A stretch of 64,000 bases of DNA, from assembly GCF_017876495.1 (NCBI RefSeq), contig NZ_JAGIOB010000001.1, positions 3,968,001-4,032,000 of the forward strand, given 5' to 3'. Positions 29,763 to 39,174 of the stretch are shown in pieces; the first letter of the stretch is position 1, and every line of letters starts with the position of its first letter. The notes beneath the pieces are model-generated. The model had not been told where the DNA came from and did no database searches. It saw only the letters and a list, made by a program, of their open reading frames with translations. The position numbers were made by a program, and so were the translations under genes. The DNA comes from Microlunatus capsulatus (GTDB lineage: Bacteria; Actinomycetota; Actinomycetes; Propionibacteriales; Propionibacteriaceae).

Positions 29763-32690
29763 ATGGCCAACCCCGCGATGGACGACGACCTCAGCGCTCC
29801 CCGCAGCCCGGCGGAGGCCTACAGCAGGTTCCGGGACCGGCAGTCCTCCCCCCTGCTGACCCGCTTCGCCGACGGCTACGGCTTCGCCTTCGACGACTAC
29901 CAGCGCGAGGCCTGCACCCACGTCGAGAACGGCTCCGGCGTGCTGGTCGCCGCCCCCACCGGGGCGGGCAAGACGATCGTCGGCGAGTTCGCCGTCTTCC
30001 TGGCCCTCGAGGAGGGCCGCAAGTGCTTCTACACCACGCCCATCAAGGCGCTCTCCAACCAGAAGTACGCCGACCTCGTCCGCCGGCACGGGTCGGCCAA
30101 CGTCGGCCTGCTGACCGGTGACTCCTCGGTCAACCCCGAGGCCCCGGTCGTCGTGATGACCACCGAGGTGCTGCGCAACATGATCTACGCGCGCTCCTCG
30201 ACGCTGGCCAACCTCGGCTACGTGGTGATGGACGAGGTGCACTACCTCGCCGACCGGTTCCGCGGGGCGGTCTGGGAGGAGGTGATCATCGGGCTGGCGG
30301 AGTCGGTCCAGGTGGTCGCCCTCTCGGCCACGGTGAGCAACGCCGAGGAGTTCGGCGAGTGGCTCTCCGCCGTCCGCGGCGAGATGGCCGTCGTCGTCTC
30401 CGAGCGCCGGCCGGTCCCGCTGTTCCAGCACGTGATGGTGGGCCGCACCATCTACGACCTCTTCGCCGACGACGCCCCCACCGCGGTGGCCGCCCCCAAG
30501 GGCCGCGAGCCCGAGGTCAACCCCGCCCTGGTCAAGGTGGCCCGCGACGAGTCCCGCTACGTGCGCGACGACTCCCGGCGCCCCCGCGGGCGCAACGGCA
30601 AAGGCAAGCGGACCGTCGCCTACGGCAGCGGCGCGTACGGCGGCGGGGCCGCCCGCTCCCGCAACGAGAGCGTGCGCACCGACGCCGTCGGCCGCCGGCC
30701 CCGCTCGCTGGCCGCGCCCAGCCGGGCCGAGATGGTCGAGCAGCTGGACTCCGAGGGGCTGCTGCCCGCCATCGTCTTCATCTTCAGCCGGGTCGGCTGC
30801 GACGGCGCCGTCCGCCAGCTGCTCGCCTCCGGCGTGCGGCTCACCACCCGCGAGGCGCAGGTCGAGATCTCGGCCATCCTCGAGCGGCACGTCTCCGGGC
30901 TCAGCCCCTCCGACCTGCGCGCCCTGGACTACGACCGCTTCGCCGAGGCGCTGGTCCGGGGGATCGCCGCCCACCACGCCGGGATGCTGCCGGCGTTCAA
31001 GGAGTGCGTCGAGGAGGCCTTCGTCCGCGGCCTGATCAAGGTCGTCTTCGCCACCGAGACGCTGGCCCTGGGCATCAACATGCCGGCCCGCAGCGTCGTG
31101 CTGGAGAAGCTCGTCAAGTACAACGGCGAGACCCACGCCGACATCACCCCCGGTGAGTACACCCAGCTGACCGGCCGCGCCGGCCGCCGCGGGATCGACG
31201 TCGAGGGGCACGCCGTCGTCCTGTGGCAGCCCGGGCTGGACCCGCGCGCCGTCGCCGGCCTGGCCTCGCGCCGCACCTACCCGCTGCGCTCGTCCTTCGC
31301 GCCCACCTACAACATGGCCGTCAACCTCGTCGGCAGCGTCGGGCGCGAGCGTGCCCGGACCCTGCTCGAGCAGTCCTTCGCGCAGTTCCAGTCCGACCGC
31401 TCCGTCGTCGGGCTCGCCCGCTCGCTGGCCAAGAACACCGAGGCCATCCGCGGGTACCTCGAGCAGGCGCAGTGCGACAAGGGCGACTTCACCGAGTACG
31501 CCCGGCTGCGGGCCGAGGTCACCGAGCTCGAGGCCGCCGCCGCCCGCGAGCGCCGGACCGACCGGCAGGCCGAGGCGGTCCAGGTGCTGCTCACCCTCAA
31601 GCCGGGCGACATCCTGCGCGTGCCGAGCGGCAAGAGCCAGGGCTGGGTCGTCGTCATCGACCCCAGCACGCGCGTCGAGAACCAGGGCCCCCGCCCGATG
31701 GTGATGACCGACGACCGGCAGGTCCGCCGGCTCTCGGTCACCGACTTCCCGCAGCCGCCGGTGGTCGTCGGCCGGATGCGGGTGCCCAAGCACTTCAACC
31801 CGAAGGAGCCGGCCTCGCGCCGCAACCTGTCGGCGGCCTTCCGCAGCAAGCTCGCCGAGGTCGACCTGACGCCGACCCGCCGTCGCGGTCCGGCGGCCGA
31901 GGGCGACCTGGTCGAGGAGATCGCGACGCTGCGCGACACCCTGCGCCGGCACCCCTGCCACCTGTGCCCCGACCGCGAGGCGCACGCCCGCTGGGCCGAG
32001 CGCGCGCTGCGGCTGGAGCGGGAGAACGCCCGCACCCAGGAGCGGGCCGCCACGCGGACCAACACCATCGCCACCCACTTCGACAAGATCTGCCTGGTCC
32101 TGGAGTCGCAGGGCTACCTCAGCGGCGACGGCCAGAGCCGGGTGACCGACGCCGGCCGGATGCTCGCCCGGATCTACGCCGAGCTGGACCTCGTCGCCGC
32201 CGAGTGCATCCGCGACGGCGTCTTCGACGACCTCTCCGCGCCCCAGCTGGCCGCCGTGCTGTCGTCGCTGGTCTTCCAGGCCCGCCGCAGCGACGACGGC
32301 GCCCGCCGGCCGCGGATGCCCGACCACGCCAGCAACGAGGCGATGACCGAGGTGCGCCGCATCTGGCGCACGGTCTCCCTCGTCGAGCGCGACGCCCGGC
32401 TGCCCCGGGCGCCCGAGCCCGACATGGGCTTCAGCGAGATCGCCTACGGCTGGGCCGCCGGCCGATCCCTGGCGCAGGTGCTCTCCGACACCGACCTCAC
32501 CGCGGGGGACTTCGTCCGCTGGGTCCGCCAGGTCACCGACTTCGCCGGGCAGATCGCCGACGCCGCCGGGCCGGGCCCGCTGCGCGAGGTGGCCCACGAG
32601 GTCGTCCGGTCGATGCGCCGCGGCGTCGTCACCTACTCCGCGGACGACGACGAGCCGGCCGACGACCTGAGCGGCGCCGACCTGCCCTGA
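29763..32690 (+). CDS. helY: DEVH-box RNA helicase, HelY/Ski2-like
   Basis: 975 residues, in line with HelY. Walker A APTGAGKT is at about residues 64-71, the DEVH box in VVMDEVHYLADRFRG, and motif VI in QLTGRAGRRGIDVEG. A basic Gly/Arg-rich insert is near 255-300. The C-terminal third is the accessory domain of the Ski2/Mtr4 group, likely for RNA processing or decay. Its last 58 bp overlap the convergent histidine kinase gene. Confidence 0.94.
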   Translation: MANPAMDDDLSAPRSPAEAYSRFRDRQSSPLLTRFADGYGFAFDDYQREACTHVENGSGVLVAAPTGAGKTIVGEFAVFLALEEGRKCFYTTPIKALSNQKYADLVRRHGSANVGLLTGDSSVNPEAPVVVMTTEVLRNMIYARSSTLANLGYVVMDEVHYLADRFRGAVWEEVIIGLAESVQVVALSATVSNAEEFGEWLSAVRGEMAVVVSERRPVPLFQHVMVGRTIYDLFADDAPTAVAAPKGREPEVNPALVKVARDESRYVRDDSRRPRGRNGKGKRTVAYGSGAYGGGAARSRNESVRTDAVGRRPRSLAAPSRAEMVEQLDSEGLLPAIVFIFSRVGCDGAVRQLLASGVRLTTREAQVEISAILERHVSGLSPSDLRALDYDRFAEALVRGIAAHHAGMLPAFKECVEEAFVRGLIKVVFATETLALGINMPARSVVLEKLVKYNGETHADITPGEYTQLTGRAGRRGIDVEGHAVVLWQPGLDPRAVAGLASRRTYPLRSSFAPTYNMAVNLVGSVGRERARTLLEQSFAQFQSDRSVVGLARSLAKNTEAIRGYLEQAQCDKGDFTEYARLRAEVTELEAAAARERRTDRQAEAVQVLLTLKPGDILRVPSGKSQGWVVVIDPSTRVENQGPRPMVMTDDRQVRRLSVTDFPQPPVVVGRMRVPKHFNPKEPASRRNLSAAFRSKLAEVDLTPTRRRGPAAEGDLVEEIATLRDTLRRHPCHLCPDREAHARWAERALRLERENARTQERAATRTNTIATHFDKICLVLESQGYLSGDGQSRVTDAGRMLARIYAELDLVAAECIRDGVFDDLSAPQLAAVLSSLVFQARRSDDGARRPRMPDHASNEAMTEVRRIWRTVSLVERDARLPRAPEPDMGFSEIAYGWAAGRSLAQVLSDTDLTAGDFVRWVRQVTDFAGQIADAAGPGPLREVAHEVVRSMRRGVVTYSADDDEPADDLSGADLP

Positions 32691-33928
32691 GCCCGGGCCG
32701 ACCCGGCCGGCGACGGCAGCGTGACGACGGCCCGCGTGCCGCCGCCCGGTGCGGTGCCGACCACCAGCCGACCGCCCGACGCGGCCAGCCGGGTCGTGTA
32801 GGAGGCCAGGCCGATGTGCCCGGTGGCGACCTTGTCGCGGGTCGCCGTCGGGCTCAGCCCGACGCCGTCGTCCTGCACCTCCAGCCGCAGGCCGGCCGGG
32901 TGCCGGCTCAGCCGGACGTGCACCTCGCCGGCGTGGGCGTGCTTCTCGACGTTGCCCAGCAGCTCGCGGGCGGCGCCGTAGACGAGGGCCTCCTCGGTCG
33001 GCGTCGTCCCGGGCGCGCCGGCGTCCACGGCGTCGACGTGCACCCGGAGCCCGCTGCGCCTGGCCACCTGGCCCCCGAGCTCGCGGAGGGCGGGAGCCAG
33101 TCCCAGCTGGGCGAGGACCTGCGGGTGCAGCGAGGTCACCGTCCCGCGCAGCGACCGGATGGTGCTGCGCAGCAGGTCGTCGGACTGGGCGACCAGCTGG
33201 GCGCGCAGGCCCGGCGTCCCGTCGGTCTCGTCCAGCTGCTCCAGGTTGCGACGGACGGCGATGAGCTCCTGGAGCGGGCCGTCGTGCAGCTGCTCGGCCA
33301 GGGCGGCGTCGTGGCGCTGGACCGCGGCCAGCGACTCCGCCGTCACCCGCTGCTGCAGGGTCAGCAGGTCGACCGCCGCCCGCGAGCGGCGGGTCAGCAC
33401 GACGGTCAGCGCGGTGCTGCACAGCGCCAGCCAGCTGAGCAGGCCGAAGTGCAGCCAGACCACCCCGGGCAGGGAGGGCCCGCCCGAGCGGCCGAGGTTC
33501 TCCAGCCAGACGGCGAGGTAGGCCAGGGCGATGGAGCCGCTGACCACCCCGCTGAGCAGCGGCCGGTACTGGAACACGACGAGCACCGGGTAGGCGTAGA
33601 AGATCGGCGTCAGGTAGGACGTCGCCCCGCCGGAGAGGGCGGCGAGCGTGACCACCGCCGTGAGGTCGACGACCGTGGTGAGCGGCCCGGCCCAGCGCGG
33701 GGCGGGCCGCCCGAACGACCAGACGAGCACCAGCAGCGCCCAGCCGGCGAAGGCGCCGAGGACGGCGAGGTAGGGCGTCCGGGCGAGGGCGGGCTCGTCG
33801 ACGACGGGGCCGACCAGCAGGGCGAGCCCGACCAGCGGGAGCCGGAGCAGCGCGGTGACCCGGGCCGACCCGGTGGTGAGCGACTGCAGGCCGGCGCCGG
33901 CGGCGAGCGGCGCCGCCGGGAGGCTCAC
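32633..33928 (-). CDS. NarL-system sensor histidine kinase
   Basis: 431 residues. Five or six membrane helices lie in residues 25-180. A HisKA_3-type dimerisation domain follows with AEQLHDGPLQEL; His215 is the likely phosphorylation site. A HATPase domain includes ARELLGNVEKHA and HIGLASYTTRLAASGGRL. The sensing part is membrane-embedded, as in DesK-type kinases. The GTG overlaps the stop of the response regulator gene. The 3' end runs antisense into helY for 58 bp. Confidence 0.92.
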   Translation of the reverse strand: MSLPAAPLAAGAGLQSLTTGSARVTALLRLPLVGLALLVGPVVDEPALARTPYLAVLGAFAGWALLVLVWSFGRPAPRWAGPLTTVVDLTAVVTLAALSGGATSYLTPIFYAYPVLVVFQYRPLLSGVVSGSIALAYLAVWLENLGRSGGPSLPGVVWLHFGLLSWLALCSTALTVVLTRRSRAAVDLLTLQQRVTAESLAAVQRHDAALAEQLHDGPLQELIAVRRNLEQLDETDGTPGLRAQLVAQSDDLLRSTIRSLRGTVTSLHPQVLAQLGLAPALRELGGQVARRSGLRVHVDAVDAGAPGTTPTEEALVYGAARELLGNVEKHAHAGEVHVRLSRHPAGLRLEVQDDGVGLSPTATRDKVATGHIGLASYTTRLAASGGRLVVGTAPGGGTRAVVTLPSPAGSARAQGRSAPLRSSAGSSSSAE

Positions 33929-34554
33929 GAGATGATCCCGCGGCGCATGGCCTCGGCCACGGCCGCGCCCCGGTCGGCCACCCCCAGCCGCTCGTAGAGG
34001 CGCTGGATGTGGGTCTTCACCGTGGACAGCGCGAGGTGCATCTCGACCGACATCTGCGGTGCGCTCTTGCCGGCGGCGATGGCCGTGAGCACCTCGCGCT
34101 CCCGCCCGCTGAGCCGGGGCCGTCCGGTGTCGGAGCGCAGCCTGATCTCCCCGACGAGGGCGGCGGCGAGCTCGGGGGCGACGACGTCCCGGCCGGCGGC
34201 GACGTCGCGGATGGCCTGCAGGACCTCGCGCCGGCCGGCCTCCTTGGACAGGAACCCGGCGGCGCCGCGCTGCAGCGCGGTGAACACGATCGAGGCCTCC
34301 GTGTACGCCGAGAGCACGAGCACCCGGGTGCCCAGGCCCTCGTCACGGACGGCCTCGGCCACCGCGGCGCCGTCGAGGCCGGGCATCCGGTAGTCGCTCA
34401 CCGCCACCTGCGGTCGCAGCCGCCGCACCAGCTCCAGCAGCTGGCCGCCGTCGCCGCACTCGCCGAGCACCTCGACCTCGCCGCTGGCGGCGAGCATCCG
34501 GACGACGCCCTCCCGCACCACCGGGTGGTCGTCACCCACGACCGCGGTGATCAT
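33925..34554 (-). CDS. NarL/FixJ-family response regulator
   Basis: 209 residues. The receiver domain carries VVGDDHP and Asp54 in VSDYRMPG. The C-terminal LuxR-type helix-turn-helix reads LSGREREVLTAIAAGKSAPQMSVEMHLALSTVKTHIQRLYERL. The frame is open 41 codons further, but MITAVVGDDHP is the natural start and has GGAG upstream. It is first in the operon with the kinase. Targets are unknown; the divergent subtilase gene is the nearest candidate. Confidence 0.93.
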   Translation of the reverse strand: MITAVVGDDHPVVREGVVRMLAASGEVEVLGECGDGGQLLELVRRLRPQVAVSDYRMPGLDGAAVAEAVRDEGLGTRVLVLSAYTEASIVFTALQRGAAGFLSKEAGRREVLQAIRDVAAGRDVVAPELAAALVGEIRLRSDTGRPRLSGREREVLTAIAAGKSAPQMSVEMHLALSTVKTHIQRLYERLGVADRGAAVAEAMRRGIIS

Positions 34555-34829
34555 CGCGCTCCTGTCCGTCCCTCCCGGCCGGACCGGGCCGCCGGGGGAC
34601 GGCCCGCGTCGCCGCGGGAGGGCTGCGCCCAGGAGAGGATCACCCGGATCGCCCGCGGCGGCAAGCACGGCGTCCACGGCGGACCGGCGTTCCTCCGATC
34701 GAGGGACACGGCTGTCGTCCGGAGAGGGGGCGGTCGCAGCATCGACGGGCCCGCGGACCGGCTGCTTGGCTGGAGCTCGCGTTCTGGGGGCAGGGCGCTG
34801 GGCGACGACGCCCGCGATCAGGAGGACCG

Positions 34830-36770
34830 ATGAGCACGAGGACCGAGGGCGGGCGCGACCGCTCCCAGGGCAGAGCCGGCGAGCCTGAGGACCGGACGTC
34901 GGCGGACGGCCGCACCGGCAGGGTCGGCCGGCTGGCCGGGGGGCTGGCGCTCACCGCGGCGCTGGCGCTGGGCCAGGCCGGCCTGCTGCCGGCAGCGGCC
35001 GCGCCGGCGGTCCCGGCGCCGCCGGCCCCGGTCGCGACGACCGCGGCCCCGGAGACCGCGGACCCGGCGGCCGCCGCCTTTACGGGTGGGCGCACCACCT
35101 ACCTGGTGGAGGCCACCACCGCGCGGGCGGCGTCCCGGGCGGCCCGGCGGGCCGAGGCCGACGGCGGCACGGTGACGCGGCGCTACCGCGAGGTGCTGGA
35201 GGGGTTCGCGGCGCAGCTGACGCCGCGGCAGGCCCGGACCCTGCGGGCCCAGCGCGGCGTCCTCACGGTGACGCCGGACCGCAAGATCATCGCCAACGCC
35301 TGCCCGGGCTGCCTGCCCGGCGCGCTGTCCCACGAGGAGGTCGCGAACTGGGGTGTGCTGCGGCTGTCCTCCCGCACCCCGGTCACCCTGGACCCCCAGG
35401 AGCCCGGCGGTCCGGTGTACCGCTTCGACAGCGACGGCGAGGGCGTGACCGCGGTCGTCCTCGACACCGGCGTCGACGCCGTGCCCGAGCTCGGCGACCG
35501 GGTGCGGCCCGGCCACGACTTCGTCGACGACGACCGCGACGCCCGCGACTGCGGCGGCCACGGCACGCGGGTCGCCGAGATCGTGGCGGGGGACCGCACC
35601 GGGGTGGCCGACCGGGTGGCGGTCGTGCCGCTGCGCGTCTTCGACTGCTCGGGCACCGGCTCCTGGAGCCGGGTGCTCGCCGCGCTCGACTGGACGCTGC
35701 GGCACCGCCCCGACGGCCCGGTGGTGGTGAACCTCAGCGGCGCCGGCCACGCGTTCGGCCTGGGGGACCGGGCGGTGCGCCGGGTCGTCGCCGCCGGCAT
35801 CCCCGTCGTCGCCTCGGCGGGCAACGTCCGCGACGACGCCTGCCGCTACAGCCCGGCCCGGGTCCCGGGCGTGCTCACCGTCGGCGCGACCGACATCACC
35901 GACCGGCGGGCCGCCACCTCGGACTTCGGCCGCTGCCTCGACCTCTTCGCGCCGGGGGTGGACATCGCCACGACCTCCGGCACCGTCAGCGGCACGTCCT
36001 TCGCCGCCGCGCACGCCACCGGCGCGGTCGCCCGCTACCTGGAGAACCACCGCCGGGCCTCGCCGCGGGCCGTCGCCGCCGCGCTGACCGCCGAGGCCAC
36101 CACGGGCGTCGTCCGGGACCTCCGCGGGTCACCGGACCGGCTGCTGCACGTGGCCGACCCGGTCGCCCCGGGAGCCCCGGTGCAGGTGAGCTGGACCGTC
36201 GACGACGCCGCCGACACCGCGACGGCGACCTGGTCGCCGCCGGCCGAGCGCGGCAGCGCCCCGCTCACCGGCTACCTGGTCTGCGCCAGTCCCGTCCAGG
36301 TCTTCAACTCCTGGCCGGGGCCGCAGTGCGGGCGGGCCGCAGCGGGCGCGCGCACGCTCACCCTCGGCCTCGAGGCCGACGGGCTGTTCTTCGAGGCCAA
36401 CGGCACCTACGCGTTCTTCGTCGCCGCGCTCAGCAAGGCCGGCACCGGGACGCCCAGCCCGGCCGCCGAGCTGCGGTTCGCCCCCTCGCCGCCGTCCGAC
36501 CCGACGGTGGTGGTCTCGCTGCAGCTGGACTCCGGCGGCATCCTCGTCCAGGTCACCTCCAACGACGCGCCCTGGAACGGCTACGTCGAGTACACGGTCA
36601 CCCGCACCGGGCCCGACCTCTGGGGTGAGGCCACCCGCACGGAGACCACCACGGCCGACGCCTTCTTCGGCGGCCTGGTCCCGGGGGAGACCTACACCTT
36701 CGCCGTGCAGGCCCGGAACGTCTCGGGCACCAGCGGCGTGGTCACCCGGGAGATCCGCTACCCGGGCTGA
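34830..36770 (+). CDS. Secreted subtilisin-like serine protease (S8) with fibronectin III-like tail
   Basis: 646 residues. The signal peptide has an unusually long N region (hydrophobic core about 36-53). A propeptide I9-like region spans about 88-155. The S8 domain has Asp212 in VVLDTGVD, His244 in GGHGTRVAEIVAG, the oxyanion Asn332 in ASAGN and Ser390 in SGTSFAAAHATGA: all catalytic residues are present. Two beta-rich C-terminal segments, about 445-545 and 555-645, look like fibronectin type III modules. GGAGG precedes the ATG. The divergent two-component genes may control it. Confidence 0.92.
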   Translation: MSTRTEGGRDRSQGRAGEPEDRTSADGRTGRVGRLAGGLALTAALALGQAGLLPAAAAPAVPAPPAPVATTAAPETADPAAAAFTGGRTTYLVEATTARAASRAARRAEADGGTVTRRYREVLEGFAAQLTPRQARTLRAQRGVLTVTPDRKIIANACPGCLPGALSHEEVANWGVLRLSSRTPVTLDPQEPGGPVYRFDSDGEGVTAVVLDTGVDAVPELGDRVRPGHDFVDDDRDARDCGGHGTRVAEIVAGDRTGVADRVAVVPLRVFDCSGTGSWSRVLAALDWTLRHRPDGPVVVNLSGAGHAFGLGDRAVRRVVAAGIPVVASAGNVRDDACRYSPARVPGVLTVGATDITDRRAATSDFGRCLDLFAPGVDIATTSGTVSGTSFAAAHATGAVARYLENHRRASPRAVAAALTAEATTGVVRDLRGSPDRLLHVADPVAPGAPVQVSWTVDDAADTATATWSPPAERGSAPLTGYLVCASPVQVFNSWPGPQCGRAAAGARTLTLGLEADGLFFEANGTYAFFVAALSKAGTGTPSPAAELRFAPSPPSDPTVVVSLQLDSGGILVQVTSNDAPWNGYVEYTVTRTGPDLWGEATRTETTTADAFFGGLVPGETYTFAVQARNVSGTSGVVTREIRYPG

Positions 36771-36813
36771 CCCCGCTCTCCCGGGGACGACGGGGACGTC
36801 GACCGGGAACGCG

Positions 36814-36850
36814 CCACGGCTCCGTCGGACGAGGTCCGGCGGAGCCGTGG
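36814..36850. terminator. Bidirectional terminator hairpin
   Basis: CCACGGCTCCG and CGGAGCCGTGG form a perfect 11-bp stem between the convergent protease and Ca-binding repeat genes. Confidence 0.6.
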
Positions 36851-36882
36851 GTGCGTCGGCCGGGTCGGCCCCGGCGCGGGAG

Positions 36883-37497
36883 TCAGTCGTCGCGGCCGTA
36901 GCGGGACTCCCAGCGGTCCTCGGTGCGCTCGGAGGCGTAGCGCTGGTGGATCGAGTCGCTGTCGGCGCCGCCGTTCAGCTTGTCGCTGGCCGTGCCGCCC
37001 TCGAGCAGGTCGTGGCCCGAGCGGCCGAAGAGGCTGTCGGCGCCCGAGTCGCCCTGCAGGTGGTCGTTGTTGGTGCCGCCGTCGAGGCGGTCCTTGCCCG
37101 AGCCGCCCTCGAGCACGTCCTTGCCGGTGCTGCCGTAGAGGGTGTCGTTCCCCGACTCCCCGTCGATCTCGTCGTGCCCGGCGCCGCCGTCGATCCAGTC
37201 GTCGCCGCCGCTGCCGTCGATCTCGTCGTTGCCGCTGCCGCCGCAGATGATGTCGTTCCCGCCGTTGCCGTCGATCTCGTCGGAGCCGCCGAGGCCGACG
37301 ATGACGTCGCGGCCCGAGGTGCCCTCGATCTCGTCGCTGGCGCCGGTGCCGACGATCGTCGCCTTCGCGCCGTGGCAGGTGTAGGTGGCGGCCGCTGCCG
37401 GTCCGGTGGCGCCGAGCCAGAGGGCCGAGGCGCCCAGCAGGGTGATGCTGCCGGCGGCGAGGCTGCGGCGGATGCGGGCGGTGGTGGTGGCGTTCAT
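36883..37497 (-). CDS. Secreted calcium-binding (RTX-like) repeat protein
   Basis: 204 residues. A signal peptide ends near GPAAAATYTC. Residues about 45-185 are tandem nonapeptides of the GGxGxDxUx type (GGSGNDEIDG, GGAGHDEIDG, GGSGKDRLDG), which fold into a Ca-loaded beta roll. No enzymatic domain is attached, so it may be a surface or matrix protein. The ATG follows AGGAGGACACC; the frame is open 18 codons upstream. Divergent from the OmpR-type system, with a shared control region. Confidence 0.88.
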   Translation of the reverse strand: MNATTTARIRRSLAAGSITLLGASALWLGATGPAAAATYTCHGAKATIVGTGASDEIEGTSGRDVIVGLGGSDEIDGNGGNDIICGGSGNDEIDGSGGDDWIDGGAGHDEIDGESGNDTLYGSTGKDVLEGGSGKDRLDGGTNNDHLQGDSGADSLFGRSGHDLLEGGTASDKLNGGADSDSIHQRYASERTEDRWESRYGRDD

Positions 37498-37560
37498 GGT
37501 GTCCTCCTGGGATGGGCCGGGGTGGCCGTGGTGGCGATGGGAGTACTCCACCGGCCGGCC

Positions 37561-37598
37561 GTGAGACCGTCGTGAGGGCGCGATGAGAAGATCCTCAC
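37561..37598 (+). promoter_or_regulatory. Phased four-box element, copy 1, candidate response-regulator operator
   Basis: GTGAG (37561), GTGAG (37572), ATGAG (37583) and CTCAC (37594) occur at exact 11-bp steps. OmpR/PhoB-type regulators bind direct repeats with this period. It ends 35 bp before the -10 box of the kinase gene and 64 bp upstream of the Ca-binding protein start. Copy 2 is at 40268-40305. Confidence 0.6.
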
Positions 37599-37632
37599 CT
37601 GGTCAGGGGCCGGTTGGCGGCCCCGCGTGCGG

Positions 37633-37638
37633 CATGCT
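37633..37638 (+). promoter_or_regulatory. -10 box for leaderless kinase-regulator operon
   Basis: CATGCT, exactly 6 nt before the ATG at 37645. First base departs from TANNNT, consistent with an activated promoter. Confidence 0.45.
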
Positions 37639-37644
37639 GGTCCG

Positions 37645-39174
37645 ATGACCGAGACCGGCGCCGAGCTGCCCGCCCGCCGCCGGAGGCCGCCCCGCCGGGT
37701 CTCGGTGCGGATGCGGATCCTCTCCGCCGTCCTCGTCACCACCGCGCTCGGGATGGTCAGCGCGGGCACCGTCTCCTACCTGCTGGCGCGGCACTCCACC
37801 TTCGAGGGGATCCAGAAGGCCCTCAGCCAGGAGAACGAGGAGATCAACACGGTCTCGGCCCTGGCCGCCGACGGCGGGGCCGGCCGGGTCATCCGGGGTC
37901 CCAGCGACGTCCTGTTCGTGGCCATCAAGCGCTCGGTGCCCGACCCGGGGGAGGGGATCATGGGCCTGGTCGACGGCGAGGTGGCCTGGGTGCCGACCTC
38001 CAGCGACGCCTTCCAGCTGAGCCTGGCCGCCGACCCCGAGCTGGTGCGCGCGGCCTCGGCGGCCGAACCCGGCCAGCCGGTCGCGGTCCGCGAGATCCGC
38101 ACCGCGGCCCACCCGCGGATGGCCTACATCTCCGTGCCGATCCAGGTGGAGGGCTCCGCCGGCCTCGGCCACTACGTCGCCGCCGTCGACGTCCGGGCCG
38201 CGCTGGCGCCGGTCAACCGGACCCACCTCACCTACGCCGTCGTCTGCCTGCTGGCCCTCGGGGTGGTGGCGCTGGTCGGCTACCAGGTGGCCGGGCGGCT
38301 GCTCTCCCCGCTCCGCGCCCTGCGCCGGACCGCCCAGCGGATCAGCGACACCGACCTCAGCGACCGGATCCCGGCCGAGCAGCTGTCGAGCCACGACGAG
38401 GTCGCCGACCTGGGCCACACGATGAACGCGATGCTCGACCGGCTGTCGGCCTCCTTCGACACCCAGCGGCGGATGCTCGACGACGCCGGGCACGAGCTGC
38501 GGACCCCGATCACCATCGTCCGCGGGCACCTGGAGCTCGTCGACACCGCCGACCCCGACGACGTCGCCCGCACCCGCGACCTGGCCATCGACGAGCTGGA
38601 CCGCATGCAGCGGCTGGTCGACGAGCTCATGGTGCTGGCCAAGGCCCGCCGCCCCGACTTCGTCCGGCTCACCCCGACCGGGGTGGCCGAGCTGCTGTTC
38701 TCGGTCTTCGACAAGGTGACGACGCTGGGGGACCGCCGCTGGACGCTGGACGACTCGCCGGAGGAGGTCGCCTGGGTGGACCCGCAGCGCGTCACCCAGG
38801 CCCTGGTCCAGCTGGCCGCGAACGCGGTGAAGTTCACCCCGCCCGGCGGCGTCGTCGCCCTCGGCGGCCGGGTGCGCGGGGACGAGCTGCTGCTCTGGGT
38901 GCGCGACGAGGGCGTCGGCATCGACCCGGCCGAGCAGAGCACGGTCTTCGAGCGCTTCGGCCGCGGCTCCCAGCGCCCGAGCGGGCCCGACCCGGGAGCC
39001 GGGCTGGGGCTGGCCATCGTCAGCGCCATCGCCGAGGCCCACCACGGCCGGGTCGACCTCGAGAGCGCCCCCGGCCGCGGGTCCACGTTCACCCTCGTGC
39101 TGCCCCGACAGCCCGGCGCCGTCAGCGCCACCACGCCCACCACCAGCAAGGAGCCGGCATGGCAGCCATCCTGA
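37645..39174 (+). CDS. EnvZ/PhoR-type sensor histidine kinase
   Basis: 509 residues. Membrane helices at about 26-46 and 196-214 flank an extracytoplasmic sensor of 150 residues with no recognised fold. HAMP (about 215-270), HisKA with His283 in DDAGHELRTPI, and HATPase with QLAANAVKFTPPGG and GLGLAIVSAIAEAHHG follow. The ATG at 37645 fits a leaderless start better than the upstream GTG. It overlaps the response regulator gene by 16 nt. The ligand is unknown; neighbours suggest control of surface proteins. Confidence 0.93.
   Translation: MTETGAELPARRRRPPRRVSVRMRILSAVLVTTALGMVSAGTVSYLLARHSTFEGIQKALSQENEEINTVSALAADGGAGRVIRGPSDVLFVAIKRSVPDPGEGIMGLVDGEVAWVPTSSDAFQLSLAADPELVRAASAAEPGQPVAVREIRTAAHPRMAYISVPIQVEGSAGLGHYVAAVDVRAALAPVNRTHLTYAVVCLLALGVVALVGYQVAGRLLSPLRALRRTAQRISDTDLSDRIPAEQLSSHDEVADLGHTMNAMLDRLSASFDTQRRMLDDAGHELRTPITIVRGHLELVDTADPDDVARTRDLAIDELDRMQRLVDELMVLAKARRPDFVRLTPTGVAELLFSVFDKVTTLGDRRWTLDDSPEEVAWVDPQRVTQALVQLAANAVKFTPPGGVVALGGRVRGDELLLWVRDEGVGIDPAEQSTVFERFGRGSQRPSGPDPGAGLGLAIVSAIAEAHHGRVDLESAPGRGSTFTLVLPRQPGAVSATTPTTSKEPAWQPS

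Noticed and set aside
27726-33422. Open frame of about 1900 codons on the minus strand opposite tatC, dagK and helY
   Set aside because: Biased composition only; every part lies antisense to genes with clear domains. The real minus-strand gene at its upstream end is the kinase in another frame.
36883-37497. Type I secreted RTX toxin
   Set aside because: It has an N-terminal signal peptide, only about 200 residues, no toxin domain, and no type I secretion genes nearby.
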